Shown one piece after another: positions 26,943 through 36,281 of a stretch of 64,000 bases of DNA (its first letter is position 1; each line of letters opens with the position of its first letter). Source of the stretch: Streptomyces roseofulvus (GTDB taxonomy: Bacteria > Actinomycetota > Actinomycetes > Streptomycetales > Streptomycetaceae); the NCBI RefSeq assembly GCF_039534915.1, contig NZ_BAAAWE010000001.1, positions 7,130,001-7,194,000 on the forward strand. The letters are read 5' to 3'. The translations under genes were made by a program, and so were the position numbers. The notes under the pieces are model-generated. The model did not search any database and was not told the DNA's origin. It saw only the letters and a list, made by a program, of their open reading frames with translations.

Positions 26943-28058
26943 TCAGTACGTGATCACCGAGCGGATGCCGATGCCGCGCTTCATCTGGTCGAACGCCTCG
27001 TTGACGTCCTGCAGACCGATCACGCTCGTCACCAGGGAGTCGAGATCGATGCGGTCGTTCATGTAGTGGTCGATCAGCAGCGGGAAGTCGGAAGCGGGCT
27101 TGCTGGAGCCGTAGTTCGAGCCGATGAGCGAGAGCTCCTGATCGGACATGACGAAGGGGTCGATGGAGACCTTCAGGCCGTCCGCCACCTGCCCGGCGAC
27201 CACCGCCGTGCCGCCCCGGGCCAGGACCTCGTAGGCCGCCTCGATGGTGCGGGGCAGCCCGATGGCCTCGATGGCGATCTCCACACCGCGTCCGTCGGTG
27301 AGCTGTCGCACCCGGTCCGCGAAGTCCTCGCGGCCGTTGTTGATCAGGTCGGTCGCACCGAAGACGCGCGCCTGCTCCAGCTTCTCGTCGGAGATGTCCG
27401 CGGCGATGATCCTCCGCGCGCCGGCGAGCCGGGCCCCCTGGATCGCGTTCAGGCCGACGCCGCCGCAGCCGAGGACCAGTACGATGTCGCTCGGCCGCAC
27501 GTCGGCGGTGTTGACGGCCGCGCCGACACCGGTCGTGACGGCGCATCCGACCAGAGCCGCCTGCGGGAACGGGGCGTCGTCCCGGACGGCGATCGCACCC
27601 GACTCGGGCACGAGGGCGTACTCGCCGAACGTTCCGAGGCCCGCGAAGCTGAGCACGTCGCCCCCGTCGGCGGACGTGATCCGGGGCCGGCCGTCGAACG
27701 ACAGGTGGTTCGCCGAGTGCTGTCTGACCATGTCGCAGAGGACGGGCCTGCCGCTGATGCAGTAGCGGCAGCGGCGACACGAGGGCGTCCAGGACAGCAC
27801 GACGTGGTCGCCCTTCTTGAGCGTCGTGACGCCCTCGCCGACGCTCTCGACGATCCCGGCTCCCTCATGGCCGAGGATCATCGGCGTAGGAACCTCCCAT
27901 TCGCCCAGGAGGACGTGGAGGTCGCTGTGGCACACCCCGCTCGCCCGGAGTCGCACGAGCACCTCGCCGGGCGGAGGCGTCGAGGGGATCGTCACCCGCT
28001 CGATGGTCAGTGGTTCGTTCGGCGTCCTGAAGACGGCGGCGTCGAACTCGATCGTCAT
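26943..28058 (-). CDS. Zinc alcohol dehydrogenase (class III-like MDR), 371 aa
   Basis: NAD-dependent, two-zinc MDR dehydrogenase: catalytic SGVCHSDLH, GHEGAGIVESVG, structural zinc cluster CRRCRYCISGRPVLC (CX2CX2CX7C), Rossmann GCGGVGLNA. Length fits the NDMA/class III group. Start at 28058 with GGAAGG. It lies between the aldehyde dehydrogenase and the aminotransferase. A likely role is oxidation of the hydroxy acid released by the esterase to a semialdehyde. Confidence 0.9.
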   Translation of the reverse strand: MTIEFDAAVFRTPNEPLTIERVTIPSTPPPGEVLVRLRASGVCHSDLHVLLGEWEVPTPMILGHEGAGIVESVGEGVTTLKKGDHVVLSWTPSCRRCRYCISGRPVLCDMVRQHSANHLSFDGRPRITSADGGDVLSFAGLGTFGEYALVPESGAIAVRDDAPFPQAALVGCAVTTGVGAAVNTADVRPSDIVLVLGCGGVGLNAIQGARLAGARRIIAADISDEKLEQARVFGATDLINNGREDFADRVRQLTDGRGVEIAIEAIGLPRTIEAAYEVLARGGTAVVAGQVADGLKVSIDPFVMSDQELSLIGSNYGSSKPASDFPLLIDHYMNDRIDLDSLVTSVIGLQDVNEAFDQMKRGIGIRSVITY

Positions 28059-28087
28059 GAAGGTCTTCCTTCCGTGTGGTGGGGCGG

Positions 28088-29446
28088 TCACGTCCGAGCG
28101 GTGCGGATGAGCTTCTTGTTGGCGAACTCGTCGATTCCCGCCCGGCCGAGCTCGCGGCCGAAGCCGGACAACTTGACGCCACCGAAAGGCAGTTCCGCGC
28201 CGTCGAGACCGACGCCGTTGATGAAGACCATGCCGGCCTCGATCCTGTCGGCGACGCGCAGCGCCTGCTCGGCGTCCGTCGTGAACACGTAGGAGCCCAG
28301 CCCGTACGGGGTGTCGTTCGCCAGCTCGACGGCCTCGTCCTCGGAGGCGACCCGGTAGACGGTCGCGACGGGGCCGAAGAGCTCCTCGGCGGCCGACGGC
28401 GACGCCGGGGAGAGGCCCGTCAGCACGCCGGGCGGGAAGTATGCCCCCTCGCGCTGCCGTGCGGAGACGAAGGTCGCCCCCTCGGCGACGGCTCGCCCGA
28501 CCTGCTCCTCGACGTACTCGGCGGCGGCGACCGAGGAGAGCGGCGCCAGTCCGTCGGTCAGCGCGAGCACCTTCTCGGTGAACGTGGCGAGGAAGGCGTC
28601 GTAGAGGTCCTCGGCGACGATGAAGCGCTTCCCGGCGTTGCACGCCTGCCCGGCGTTCTCGAACCGCGCCTCGACCGCCGCCTGGACCGTGGCGTCGAGG
28701 TCGTCGGTCGACAGCACGATGAACGGGTCCGAGCCGCCCAGTTCGAGCACCACCTTCTTGAGGCTGCGTCCGGCCTTCTCGGCGACCTCCGCGCCGGCCC
28801 GCTCCGAACCGGTGAAGGAGACGCCCTGCACGCGGGGGTCCGCGATGGCGCGGCCGATCTGCTCCCCGGTGGCGTGGACGTTGACGTAAGCACCCTGGGG
28901 GAAGCCGGCGTCCGTGAACAGCTGCTGGAGAGCCGCGGACGACTCCGGACACTGCGACGCGTGCTTGAGCACGATGGTGTTGCCCAGCGCGAGGTTGGGC
29001 GCGGCGAACCGGGCCACCTGGTAGTACGGGTAGTTCCAGGGCATGATCCCAAGGAGCACGCCGACCGGCTGGCGGCGGACGAAGGCGGTGCCCTCTCCCT
29101 CCAGGAGCTCGATCGGCTCGTCGGTGAGGAACTTCTCCGCGTTCTCGGCGTAGTACCGGTAGATCGAGGCACTGAACTCGACCTCCCCGACGGCCTCCTC
29201 CACCGGCTTGCCCATCTCCCGGTGGATGATCTCGGCGAGCTGCCGGCTGCGCTCGTCGTGCAGGGTGGCGACGGCGTGCAACAGCTGGGCGCGCTGTTCC
29301 ACGGAGGTCTGCCTCGACCACTGCGCGTAGGCCTCCGCCGCCGCGTCGAGCGCCGCGTCGACGGTCTCGTCCGTCGCGGTGGGGTACTCCTTGACCAGCT
29401 TGCCGCTGGCGGGGTCCACCACCGCGTACACGTGCCTCTTCGCCAT
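28088..29446 (-). CDS. Aldehyde dehydrogenase (succinate-semialdehyde type), 452 aa
   Basis: NAD(P)-dependent aldehyde dehydrogenase: catalytic Cys in ENAGQACNAGKR, general-base Glu in LELGGSDPF, cofactor motif FTGSERAG, plus PWNYP. Start at 29446 with GAAGGAG. Placed directly before the alcohol dehydrogenase, giving an alcohol-to-acid pair in the operon. Confidence 0.92.
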   Translation of the reverse strand: MAKRHVYAVVDPASGKLVKEYPTATDETVDAALDAAAEAYAQWSRQTSVEQRAQLLHAVATLHDERSRQLAEIIHREMGKPVEEAVGEVEFSASIYRYYAENAEKFLTDEPIELLEGEGTAFVRRQPVGVLLGIMPWNYPYYQVARFAAPNLALGNTIVLKHASQCPESSAALQQLFTDAGFPQGAYVNVHATGEQIGRAIADPRVQGVSFTGSERAGAEVAEKAGRSLKKVVLELGGSDPFIVLSTDDLDATVQAAVEARFENAGQACNAGKRFIVAEDLYDAFLATFTEKVLALTDGLAPLSSVAAAEYVEEQVGRAVAEGATFVSARQREGAYFPPGVLTGLSPASPSAAEELFGPVATVYRVASEDEAVELANDTPYGLGSYVFTTDAEQALRVADRIEAGMVFINGVGLDGAELPFGGVKLSGFGRELGRAGIDEFANKKLIRTART

Positions 29447-29472
29447 GCTGACTCCTTCGTCGTGATTCGGGT

Positions 29473-30177
29473 TCATGCGGGGGCCCCGGCCGTGCGGGCC
29501 GGGTTCGAGTCCAAGGCCGCGTTGCGGTCGTGCAGCGCGCGGTAGGCGCGGAAGTAGACGAATCCCTGGGTGCCCCAGGTCGCCAGCGCGGCGGTGTAGA
29601 AGATCGTGCGGTTCGCGTCGTCGAACGGCAGGGGGAAGAAGTCGTACGTGATCGCGATGGTGGTCCCGGCGGCCGTGACCAGTCCGGTCCAGACCGCCGG
29701 CCACCTCGCGCCCGCGCTCCAGAGCCGTTTGACGAAGAAGCAGAGGAACGCGGCCGTGAGCAGGTTGACGACGACGTAGAACACGGAGACCCAGAACGCA
29801 CCGCGGTCGGTGTCGAGATCCGCGCCGTGGAAGGGGCGGAGGAACAGGGCGGCGACGATCGCGACCCCGAACACGGCGACGTCGACGCCGCGGCTCGGCT
29901 TGTAGCGATGGGTGACCTTCATCAGGCCCAGGACCAGGATGAGGGTGATGCCGACCGACCTGGAGAACGCGTCGAAGAAGTACGCCACGTCGTACAGCAC
30001 GCTGTCACTCTTGGCCCCGAGCAGCGACCAGAGCAGGAAGTTGGTGCCCGACGTGGCGACGACCATCCATTCGAGACCCAGGAGGTAGTTGCCGTAGCGG
30101 CGGATGAATTTCCAGCCGTAGAAGTAACCGGCGAAGATCATCCACAGGTCGGCCAGCAGGAACAGCGTCTCCTTCAT
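29473..30177 (-). CDS. Unrecognised multi-span membrane protein, 234 aa
   Basis: I do not recognise the family. It has about seven hydrophobic helices, few charged loops, and short motifs such as AGYFYGWKFIRRYGNY and YDVAYFFDAFSRS; no catalytic or transport signature is visible. The ATG at 30177 overlaps the stop of the amine oxidase gene (ATGA), so it is translated with the amine oxidase and BVMO. Possible roles are uptake or exit of a hydrophobic intermediate, or a membrane anchor. Confidence 0.75.
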   Translation of the reverse strand: MKETLFLLADLWMIFAGYFYGWKFIRRYGNYLLGLEWMVVATSGTNFLLWSLLGAKSDSVLYDVAYFFDAFSRSVGITLILVLGLMKVTHRYKPSRGVDVAVFGVAIVAALFLRPFHGADLDTDRGAFWVSVFYVVVNLLTAAFLCFFVKRLWSAGARWPAVWTGLVTAAGTTIAITYDFFPLPFDDANRTIFYTAALATWGTQGFVYFRAYRALHDRNAALDSNPARTAGAPA

Positions 30178-31568
30178 CGGGACGCCCCCTCTCGGACGTC
30201 GCGAGTCAGCAGGGTGAGGACGCTCTCTGCGGTGCGCTGGCCCGTCAGAACCGCGCCGTTCATGGTTCCGGCCCATTCGCCGGCGGTTTCGGAGCCCGCC
30301 CAGTGGACGCGCCCGTGGGGCTCGCTCAGCGCCTTGCCGAAGCTCGTGGTCGCGTAGGGGGCGACGGCGGGATTGGGGCCGCCCGGGGCGAAGGGCTCCG
30401 CTCCCCAGCAGTGGTCCACGTAGTCGATCGGGGCGAGCGCCTGCGGACCGTAGAGGTCGGCGAGCTGCCGGACCACCCGGTCGCGCCGGGCCCCGGGGCC
30501 GAAGCCGTCGAAGACGCGCGGATCGCAGAAGGCCATCAGGACGCCCGGTCCGCCGGGGGCGGGGGACACGTCGAAGGTGATGAACACGGTCCCGGTGTCG
30601 GTCACCGCCTCACCGGAACAGCCCTCCGCCCTCCAGAACGGCCTCTCGTAGGCCACGAACGCCTTGCTCAGCACGCCCATGCGCCAGGTCCGCGTGAGCC
30701 CTTCGCCCTGCTCGGACAGAGCGGGCTCGAAGGCGATGGCGGCGCGGTGCGCCGGCGAGGCCGTGACGATCGCGTACCGGGCGCGGATCTCGCCGGAGTC
30801 GGTGCGGACGGTGACGCCGTCGTCGTCCTGTGCGATGCGGCGCACCGGTGTCTCCAGGCACACGCGGTCGCCGAGCCGCTCCGCCACCCGCTGGGCGATC
30901 TCCTGGGTGGTCTCGACGATCCGGTCCTGCTGCTGGCCGCCCTCGACGTCCAGCATGTGGTCGAGTCCGCCCGCCGAACGGATGTAGCGCAGTGCGTGCA
31001 GCAGGGAGACGTCTCCCGGGGTGCAGCCCCATTGCACCTTGCTGATGACGGTCATCAGCGCGCGGGTGCCGGGCAGCGCGTTCTTCCGGTCGAGCCACTC
31101 GCCGAACGAGACGGCGTCGAGCCGGCCGGCCCCCGGCGTCTCCCACGCCGCGTCCACGTCGACGGTCGCGACCAGCTTGTTCACCGCCGCCTGCATGCGC
31201 GCCATGTCCACCAGGGCCGCGGGGGAGACCTTGGGAATGGTCCCGCTGTAGGTGCGGCGCCGACCCGCCATCCACAGCACGTTGCGCCCCTGGGCGAACT
31301 GGTCGGTGGTGGTGCACCCCACCCGGCTCGCGAGGTCCCGGACGGCGGTGTGGCGCCGGGCCACCCAGGTCGCTCCGAGGTCGACCTTCACGCCGGCCAC
31401 CTCGCCGGAGAGCGAGCGGCCTCCGACCCGGTCGCGGCCTTCCACGACCAGGACGGACCGCCCCGTGCTCACCAGTCGCTCCGCCGCGCTCAGACCGGCG
31501 AAACCGGCACCGACGACCACGACGTCGACCGTGGTGTTCCCGGAGCGGGGCTCACGAGATCCGGACAT
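30174..31568 (-). CDS. Flavin monoamine oxidase family protein, 464 aa
   Basis: FAD amine oxidase of the MAO/putrescine oxidase/cyclohexylamine oxidase type. N-terminal VVVVGAGFAGLSAAERL dinucleotide fold, VVEGRDRVGGRS, middle GGQQQDRIVETTQ, and C-terminal VHWAGSETAGEWAGTMNGAVLTGQ FAD loop. AAGGAGG before ATG 31568 chooses this start; it overlaps the hydrolase stop by 17 nt. Predicted reaction: oxidative deamination of an amine to a ketone or aldehyde with H2O2 and ammonia. With the BVMO two genes upstream this gives an amine-ketone-ester route. Confidence 0.88.
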   Translation of the reverse strand: MSGSREPRSGNTTVDVVVVGAGFAGLSAAERLVSTGRSVLVVEGRDRVGGRSLSGEVAGVKVDLGATWVARRHTAVRDLASRVGCTTTDQFAQGRNVLWMAGRRRTYSGTIPKVSPAALVDMARMQAAVNKLVATVDVDAAWETPGAGRLDAVSFGEWLDRKNALPGTRALMTVISKVQWGCTPGDVSLLHALRYIRSAGGLDHMLDVEGGQQQDRIVETTQEIAQRVAERLGDRVCLETPVRRIAQDDDGVTVRTDSGEIRARYAIVTASPAHRAAIAFEPALSEQGEGLTRTWRMGVLSKAFVAYERPFWRAEGCSGEAVTDTGTVFITFDVSPAPGGPGVLMAFCDPRVFDGFGPGARRDRVVRQLADLYGPQALAPIDYVDHCWGAEPFAPGGPNPAVAPYATTSFGKALSEPHGRVHWAGSETAGEWAGTMNGAVLTGQRTAESVLTLLTRDVREGASR

Positions 31569-32487
31569 GGCTGCCTCCTTCACCCACGCGGTTCGCGTGT
31601 TGCGCGATGTAGGTCGTGACGGGGCCGACGAGGGACTCGGGGAGGTGATGGCCCATGCCGGGAATGACCACGTGCTGGGCCGAGCGGATCGCCCTGACGG
31701 TCGCGGCGCCGCCGCTCGGGTGCACCAGCGGGTCCCGGTCGCCGTGGATGACCAGCGTCGGGGCGGTGATCCGGCTCAGCTGGGCCGTCCGGTCCCCGGA
31801 GCGCTGGATGGCCTGGATCTGGCGCGCCGTGCCGGCCGCCGGGTCGCCGCCGCTGCGGTCCCAGCCGCGCGCCGCGATGGCCGCCTCGGCCGCGTCGTCG
31901 ATGGGATGTTCCGTTCCCGCTACGTGCCGGGTGAGCCTCAGGTGGGCGCGGACCGCCGCGGTCCTGTTCCTCGCCGGCGGGGCGGCGAGGAGCCGGATCG
32001 TCGACAGGGCCGGCTGACCGACCCTGCGCGCCCCGGTCGTGGAGTAGAGGGAGGCCAGCGACAGGACCCGCTCGGGCGCCGTGGCCGCGATCGTCTGCGC
32101 GATCATTCCGCCCATCGACCGCCCGACCAGGTGCACCCGCGGGATCCCGAGATGGTCGAGCACGCCGACGGCGTCCTGGGCCATGTCGGCGAGCGTGTAC
32201 GCGTCGCCGCGCGGACGCGCGGCGATCTGGCGCCAGGTTCCGGGAGGGGGCGTGGCGACGAACGTCGACTGGCCCGCGTCACGGTTGTCGATCGCGACGA
32301 CCCGGAAACCGTGGGCGACGAGGGAGCCGACGAACGAGTCGGTCCAGAAGGTGAGGTCTTCGCCCAGTCCCGCGATGAGCAGCATCACGGGGTCGTCCTT
32401 GTCGCCGTGGTCCCGGAAGCAGATCGTCATCCCGGACGGCAGGGTCGCGTACTGGTCGGCGCTCTCGACGGCGCTCGTCTCAGGCAC
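31552..32487 (-). CDS. Alpha/beta hydrolase (esterase/lactonase-like), 311 aa
   Basis: Alpha/beta-fold hydrolase: nucleophile elbow GRSMGG, acid HGDRDPLVHP, and His in GMGHHLP. Start is a GTG at 32485-32487 that overlaps the BVMO stop by 8 nt. Such hydrolases next to BVMOs typically open the ester or lactone made by the monooxygenase. Substrate not determinable from sequence. Confidence 0.88.
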   Translation of the reverse strand: MPETSAVESADQYATLPSGMTICFRDHGDKDDPVMLLIAGLGEDLTFWTDSFVGSLVAHGFRVVAIDNRDAGQSTFVATPPPGTWRQIAARPRGDAYTLADMAQDAVGVLDHLGIPRVHLVGRSMGGMIAQTIAATAPERVLSLASLYSTTGARRVGQPALSTIRLLAAPPARNRTAAVRAHLRLTRHVAGTEHPIDDAAEAAIAARGWDRSGGDPAAGTARQIQAIQRSGDRTAQLSRITAPTLVIHGDRDPLVHPSGGAATVRAIRSAQHVVIPGMGHHLPESLVGPVTTYIAQHANRVGEGGSHVRIS

Positions 32488-34015
32488 GGGTGGCTCGCCT
32501 CCCGCCGGGTGCCGGCGCGGCCGCCCGGCGGGCGCCGAACCGGAGGTTCTCGTCGGCCACCGGGCCGCGCAGCGCCCTGGCGTCCTCGGGGTAGGACATC
32601 GCCATCCGCCAGGGCTTCTCGGGGCCCTGCTTGGGCATGAGCTTCTCGCCGCGCTTGGCGTACCCGGCCTGGAGGTCCATGACGGGCCTGCGGTTCGTTC
32701 CCGGCGGCGCGACCGGAACCACCGTGTCGTATCCGCGGGCGTCCATGTGCCTGACCAGGTCGATGAAGTAACGGCACATCAGGCTCACCTTGAGCGTCCA
32801 GGACGAGGTGGTGTAGCCGATCGCCATCGCCCAGTTCGGCATCCCGCTCAGCAGCATGCCGCGGTAACAGAGCGCGTCCGCGATGTCGACCTGGTGCCCG
32901 TCGACCACGAGGGGCATGCCGTCGAAGAGCCGCAGGTTCAGCCCCGTCGCGGTGACGATGATGTCGGCTTCCAGTTCCTCACCCGACGCCAGGACGATGC
33001 CGCGCTTGCTGAAACGCGCCACGGCGTCGGTGACGACGGAGGCCCTTCCGCCCTTGATCGCGTCGAAGAAGTCGCCGTTCGGTGCCACGCACACCCGCTG
33101 GTCCCACGGGTCGTACGGCGGGTTGAAGTGCTTGTCGACGTCGAATCCCTTGGGAAGGCGCTTGACGTTCTCGCGTCGGATGAAGGCCCGTCCTGCCTTG
33201 GGGAAGGTCCGCAGGCCCTTCACGACGGCGTGTTCGGTCCAGATGTTCTTGAACCGCGTCACGGCGTACCCGCGCTCTTCCCCGAGCAGCTTCGTGAGCG
33301 CCAGGGCGACCTTGTCGACGCGGGGGAGCGCCATGACGTAGGTGGGGGTGCGCTGCAGCATCGTCACGTGCCGGGCGGCGCCCGCCCCGGTGGCCATGGC
33401 CGGCACCAGAGTGATCGCGGTCGCGCCGCTGCCGATGACGACGACCTTCTTGCCGCTGTAGTCGAGTCCCTCGGGCCAGTGCTGCGGATGGACGATCCGG
33501 CCCTCGAACTCGTCCCGTCCCTGGAACTCCGGGGAGAACCCCTCGTCGTACCGGTAGTAGCCGGTGGCGGCGAAGACCCATCCCGCGTGGATCGTCCTGG
33601 TCCGGGTCGCTCCCGTCGCGGAGTCCGATGTCTGGACGGTGAGGGTCCACCGTGAGTCCGCCGTGGACCACTCCGCGCGGACGACCCGGTGGCCGAGCCT
33701 GAGGAAGCGCTCCAGGCCGTTCTCCTCGACGGTTTCGTGGAGGTACTCCTTGATGAGGGGAGCGTCGGCGATCGCGGCTTCGTGGCGCCAGGGCTTGAAC
33801 GCGTACCCGAACGTGTGGAGGTCGGAGTCCGAGCGGATGCCGGGATAGCGGAACAGGTCCCACGTGCCTCCGATGTCGTCGCGCGCTTCCAGTACGGCGA
33901 GCGACTTGTCGGGCAGCTCCCGGCTGAAATAGGTGGCCGCGCCGATCCCGGAGATCCCGGCTCCGATGATCACCACGTCGAATTCCTCGACGGCGTCCAA
34001 CACCTCAGCTGTCAT
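32480..34015 (-). CDS. EthA-like Baeyer-Villiger monooxygenase, 511 aa
   Basis: FAD/NADPH type I BVMO, converting ketones to esters or lactones. FAD site VVIIGAGISGIGAA, the stretch GGTWDLFRYPGIRSDSD, NADPH site VVVIGSGATAITL, and the BVMO fingerprint FEGRIVHPQHWP (FxGxxxHxxxWP). Length and order closely follow mycobacterial EthA. Start ATG 34015 with GAGGAAA. First gene of the minus-strand operon; the promoter module copy B lies directly upstream. Later genes are connected by overlaps of 4-17 nt, so it is the operon leader. Confidence 0.92.
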   Translation of the reverse strand: MTAEVLDAVEEFDVVIIGAGISGIGAATYFSRELPDKSLAVLEARDDIGGTWDLFRYPGIRSDSDLHTFGYAFKPWRHEAAIADAPLIKEYLHETVEENGLERFLRLGHRVVRAEWSTADSRWTLTVQTSDSATGATRTRTIHAGWVFAATGYYRYDEGFSPEFQGRDEFEGRIVHPQHWPEGLDYSGKKVVVIGSGATAITLVPAMATGAGAARHVTMLQRTPTYVMALPRVDKVALALTKLLGEERGYAVTRFKNIWTEHAVVKGLRTFPKAGRAFIRRENVKRLPKGFDVDKHFNPPYDPWDQRVCVAPNGDFFDAIKGGRASVVTDAVARFSKRGIVLASGEELEADIIVTATGLNLRLFDGMPLVVDGHQVDIADALCYRGMLLSGMPNWAMAIGYTTSSWTLKVSLMCRYFIDLVRHMDARGYDTVVPVAPPGTNRRPVMDLQAGYAKRGEKLMPKQGPEKPWRMAMSYPEDARALRGPVADENLRFGARRAAAPAPGGRRATRA

Positions 34016-34018
34016 GGC

Positions 34019-34124
34019 GTTTCCTCGCTGTTCCTGTGGCGGTTGCCTCACTGTCGCCAGCGAGGACCGCCTGCGAGAACGACAGCGGGCACCTCCTTCG
34101 CCAGGGCTCGGTGCACGATGCACA
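34019..34124 (-). promoter_or_regulatory. Shared promoter module, copy B
   Basis: Same ~100-nt module as copies A and C. The palindrome GTGCA-3nt-TGCAC is at 34111-34123, 96 nt before the BVMO start. Conserved blocks between palindrome and gene include CTGTCGTTCTCGC and GACAGTGAGG. It probably contains the operon promoter or a leader element. Confidence 0.72.
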
Positions 34125-34287
34125 GGCGGACCGGGCCGTTGCGCCCGTACGGTGTCCGACGTTCGGGCCGGGCCCCGGTCGAGCCCGCGGCCCGGCCCTT
34201 CCGGGAGGGCGGTCGGAGACGACCGTCCAGCGGCTTCTCGCCGGCGCACCATTGCGGGAGCAAGACCGAGGGGGTAGAGGTTTGCTG

Positions 34288-34314
34288 CCGCTGTTTAGTG
34301 GTACTAAACAGCGG
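34288..34314. promoter_or_regulatory. Perfect GTTTAGT palindrome, candidate PucR operator
   Basis: 12-nt arms CCGCTGTTTAGT and ACTAAACAGCGG around GGT. A near copy occurs at 39684-39700 in front of the PucR gene. It sits in the 611-bp divergent region between the BVMO operon and the APC permease. AT-rich against the local background. Confidence 0.7.
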
Positions 34315-34335
34315 GGTCGAGGTCATGTGCAGAGG

Positions 34336-34480
34336 TCAAACCCGCTGTCGTCACGACCACGCGGCGTAGCGGGGCCCACAGGCGTATCGAGCTGGAGAGG
34401 GACCGCCGCCGTCACTCCCCCGATCGCGGCCGAGCGGAAGCGGCCGACGACCCGGAACCCGCACGGGGCCACGTCTTCTC
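34336..34480 (+). pseudogene. Possible relic of a DapB-like dehydrogenase gene
   Basis: In the frame starting at 34336 the translation reads VKPAVVTTTRRSGAHRRIE. This matches 13 of 19 positions of VEPAVVTTSPRVGDHLRIE in the DapB-like gene at 36282-37340 (region 36945-37000). Some similarity seems to go on to a GGGGCCACG-TCTTCTC-like end. There is no start and the rest is not alignable. It would indicate an old duplication or rearrangement upstream of the permease. Confidence 0.35.
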
Positions 34481-34626
34481 GGGCGGGAGGAGCCACCTCC
34501 TGCCGCTCCGGCCCAGCCACCGCGAGGGACCCGCACCCGTTCGTTCGCGCAGGCGTACCGCTCCACGCACTCCTTCACCCACCCATGACGAGCCGGTACC
34601 GGCCCGTGAGCCGAAAGGTGATCGCG

Positions 34627-36075
34627 ATGACCGACCTCTCCAAGACAGGGCACGCCGAAGCACCCGGCGGTGAAGCGGGATCGGGCAACCCGCTCCACCG
34701 CGGGCTCGGCGTGTCGCAGATCGTGTTCATGGTCGTCGCCGCGGCGGCACCGCTCGGCCTCGTGGCCGGCGGGGTGCCGCTCGCCTTCGCCGTGAGCGGC
34801 ACCCCGGGGATGCCGCTGTACTTCGCGCTGTCCACCGTGCTGCTGCTGGTCTTCGGGGTCGGCTTCACGCTGATGGCCGGACGGGTACGCGACGCGGGGG
34901 CCTTCTACGCCTACGTCCAGGCGGGGCTGGGCCGGATCCCCGGTCTCTCGGCGGCGACCCTCGCGCTCTTCTCCTACACGCTGCTTCTCGTCGGGGTGAA
35001 CGCCTACGTCGGGGTCGCGACGAGCAACGTCATCGAGCGGTACGCCGACGTCGGCTCCCCGTGGTGGGCCTGGGCGCTCGTCTCGCTGGGCGTCATCGCC
35101 TTCCTCGGCTACCGCGACATCGAACTGAGCGCCAAGGTGCTCGGTGCCGTGCTGGTGCTGGAATCCCTGCTGCTCCTGGTCCTGGACCTCGGCATCGTGG
35201 GCCACGGCGGCGCCCACGGACTGACGGCCGAGCCGGTGTCGCCCTCGATCGTGGGCACCGGCTCCCTGGGCCTCGGCGTCATGTTCGCCCTCTTCGGTTT
35301 CATCGGCTTCGAGGCGACGGCCGTGTTCCGCCACGAGGCGAAGGACCCCGACGTCACGGTCCCGCGGGCGACGTACGTCGCGATCCTGGTGATCGGAGCC
35401 TTCTACTCGTTCACCGTGTGGGCGATCGTGGTGGGGGCCGGCGTCGACTCGGTGGTCGGAGCCGCGCAGGCCGACCCCGAGGGCCTGGTCCTCACGCTGA
35501 CGCGGAGCTACGTGGGGTCCGTCTGGGCCGACGCCATGCAACTCCTGCTGATCACAAGTCAGTTCGCTTGCGTACTGGCCTTTCACAACGTCGTGACGCG
35601 CTACCAGTTCGCGCTGTCCCGGGCCGGCGCGCTTCCGGCGTCGCTGAGCGTCGTCCACCCCCGGCACCGCGCACCGTCGGCGTCCTCGGCCGTCGCCTCG
35701 GCGGTCGCGTTCGTCACCACGCTCGTCGTCGCCTCGCTCGGCCTCGACCCGATCGGGGACCTCTACGCCTGGTTCTCCGGCGCCGCCACGCTCGGCATCG
35801 TCCTGCTGATGGCGGCCACCAGCCTCGCCGTCATCGGCTTCTTCCGGCGCACCGACGGGCGGCCGTCGGTGTGGCGGACGGTCGTGGCCCCGGCCGTCGC
35901 CTTCCTCGGCCTGGCCTGCGTGGTCTGCATGATGGTCGCCAACTTCCCGCTCCTCGTCGGCACCACCACGGGTGCCTGGGTGATCGGCGGCCTCGTCGCC
36001 CTCTCGGCCGTGGCCGGCGCGGTGCAGGCCCTCGTCCTGCGCGCGCGCCGGCCGGCTGTCTACGAGCGACTCTGA
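34627..36075 (+). CDS. APC family amino acid/amine permease, 482 aa
   Basis: About 12 transmembrane helices with the APC N-terminal signature LGVSQIVFMVVAAAAPLG and GFIGFEATAVFRHEAKDP in the middle, as in amino acid and polyamine carriers (PuuP-like). ATG 34627 has an AAAGG site. Divergent from the BVMO operon with shared regulatory sites, so it likely imports the amine substrate. Confidence 0.9.
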   Translation: MTDLSKTGHAEAPGGEAGSGNPLHRGLGVSQIVFMVVAAAAPLGLVAGGVPLAFAVSGTPGMPLYFALSTVLLLVFGVGFTLMAGRVRDAGAFYAYVQAGLGRIPGLSAATLALFSYTLLLVGVNAYVGVATSNVIERYADVGSPWWAWALVSLGVIAFLGYRDIELSAKVLGAVLVLESLLLLVLDLGIVGHGGAHGLTAEPVSPSIVGTGSLGLGVMFALFGFIGFEATAVFRHEAKDPDVTVPRATYVAILVIGAFYSFTVWAIVVGAGVDSVVGAAQADPEGLVLTLTRSYVGSVWADAMQLLLITSQFACVLAFHNVVTRYQFALSRAGALPASLSVVHPRHRAPSASSAVASAVAFVTTLVVASLGLDPIGDLYAWFSGAATLGIVLLMAATSLAVIGFFRRTDGRPSVWRTVVAPAVAFLGLACVVCMMVANFPLLVGTTTGAWVIGGLVALSAVAGAVQALVLRARRPAVYERL

Positions 36076-36118
36076 GCGACGTGCCGGGCAGCTCGTGAGC
36101 GCAAGGGCGCGGTCGGTC

Positions 36119-36217
36119 TGTGCACCGTGCACCGCCCCCGGAGGAAGCCGGTGCCCAGTGTCGTTCTCACCACGGCCGTGGCCTGTGACAGTGGGGTACC
36201 AGGCAACCGCCACCGGC
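36119..36217 (+). promoter_or_regulatory. Shared promoter module, copy C
   Basis: Inverted relative to copies A and B, pointing at the DapB-like gene. Palindrome GTGCA-3nt-TGCAC at 36120-36132, then GGTGCCCAGTGTCGTTCTC and GTGACAGTG. It lies between the permease stop and the DapB-like start (150 nt from palindrome to start). Confidence 0.7.
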
Positions 36218-36281
36218 GAAGTCCGGTTTCACCGAGCACCGTGTCGTGGGCGGGCCGACCGAGGCGCCCGAGGGAGTGACG

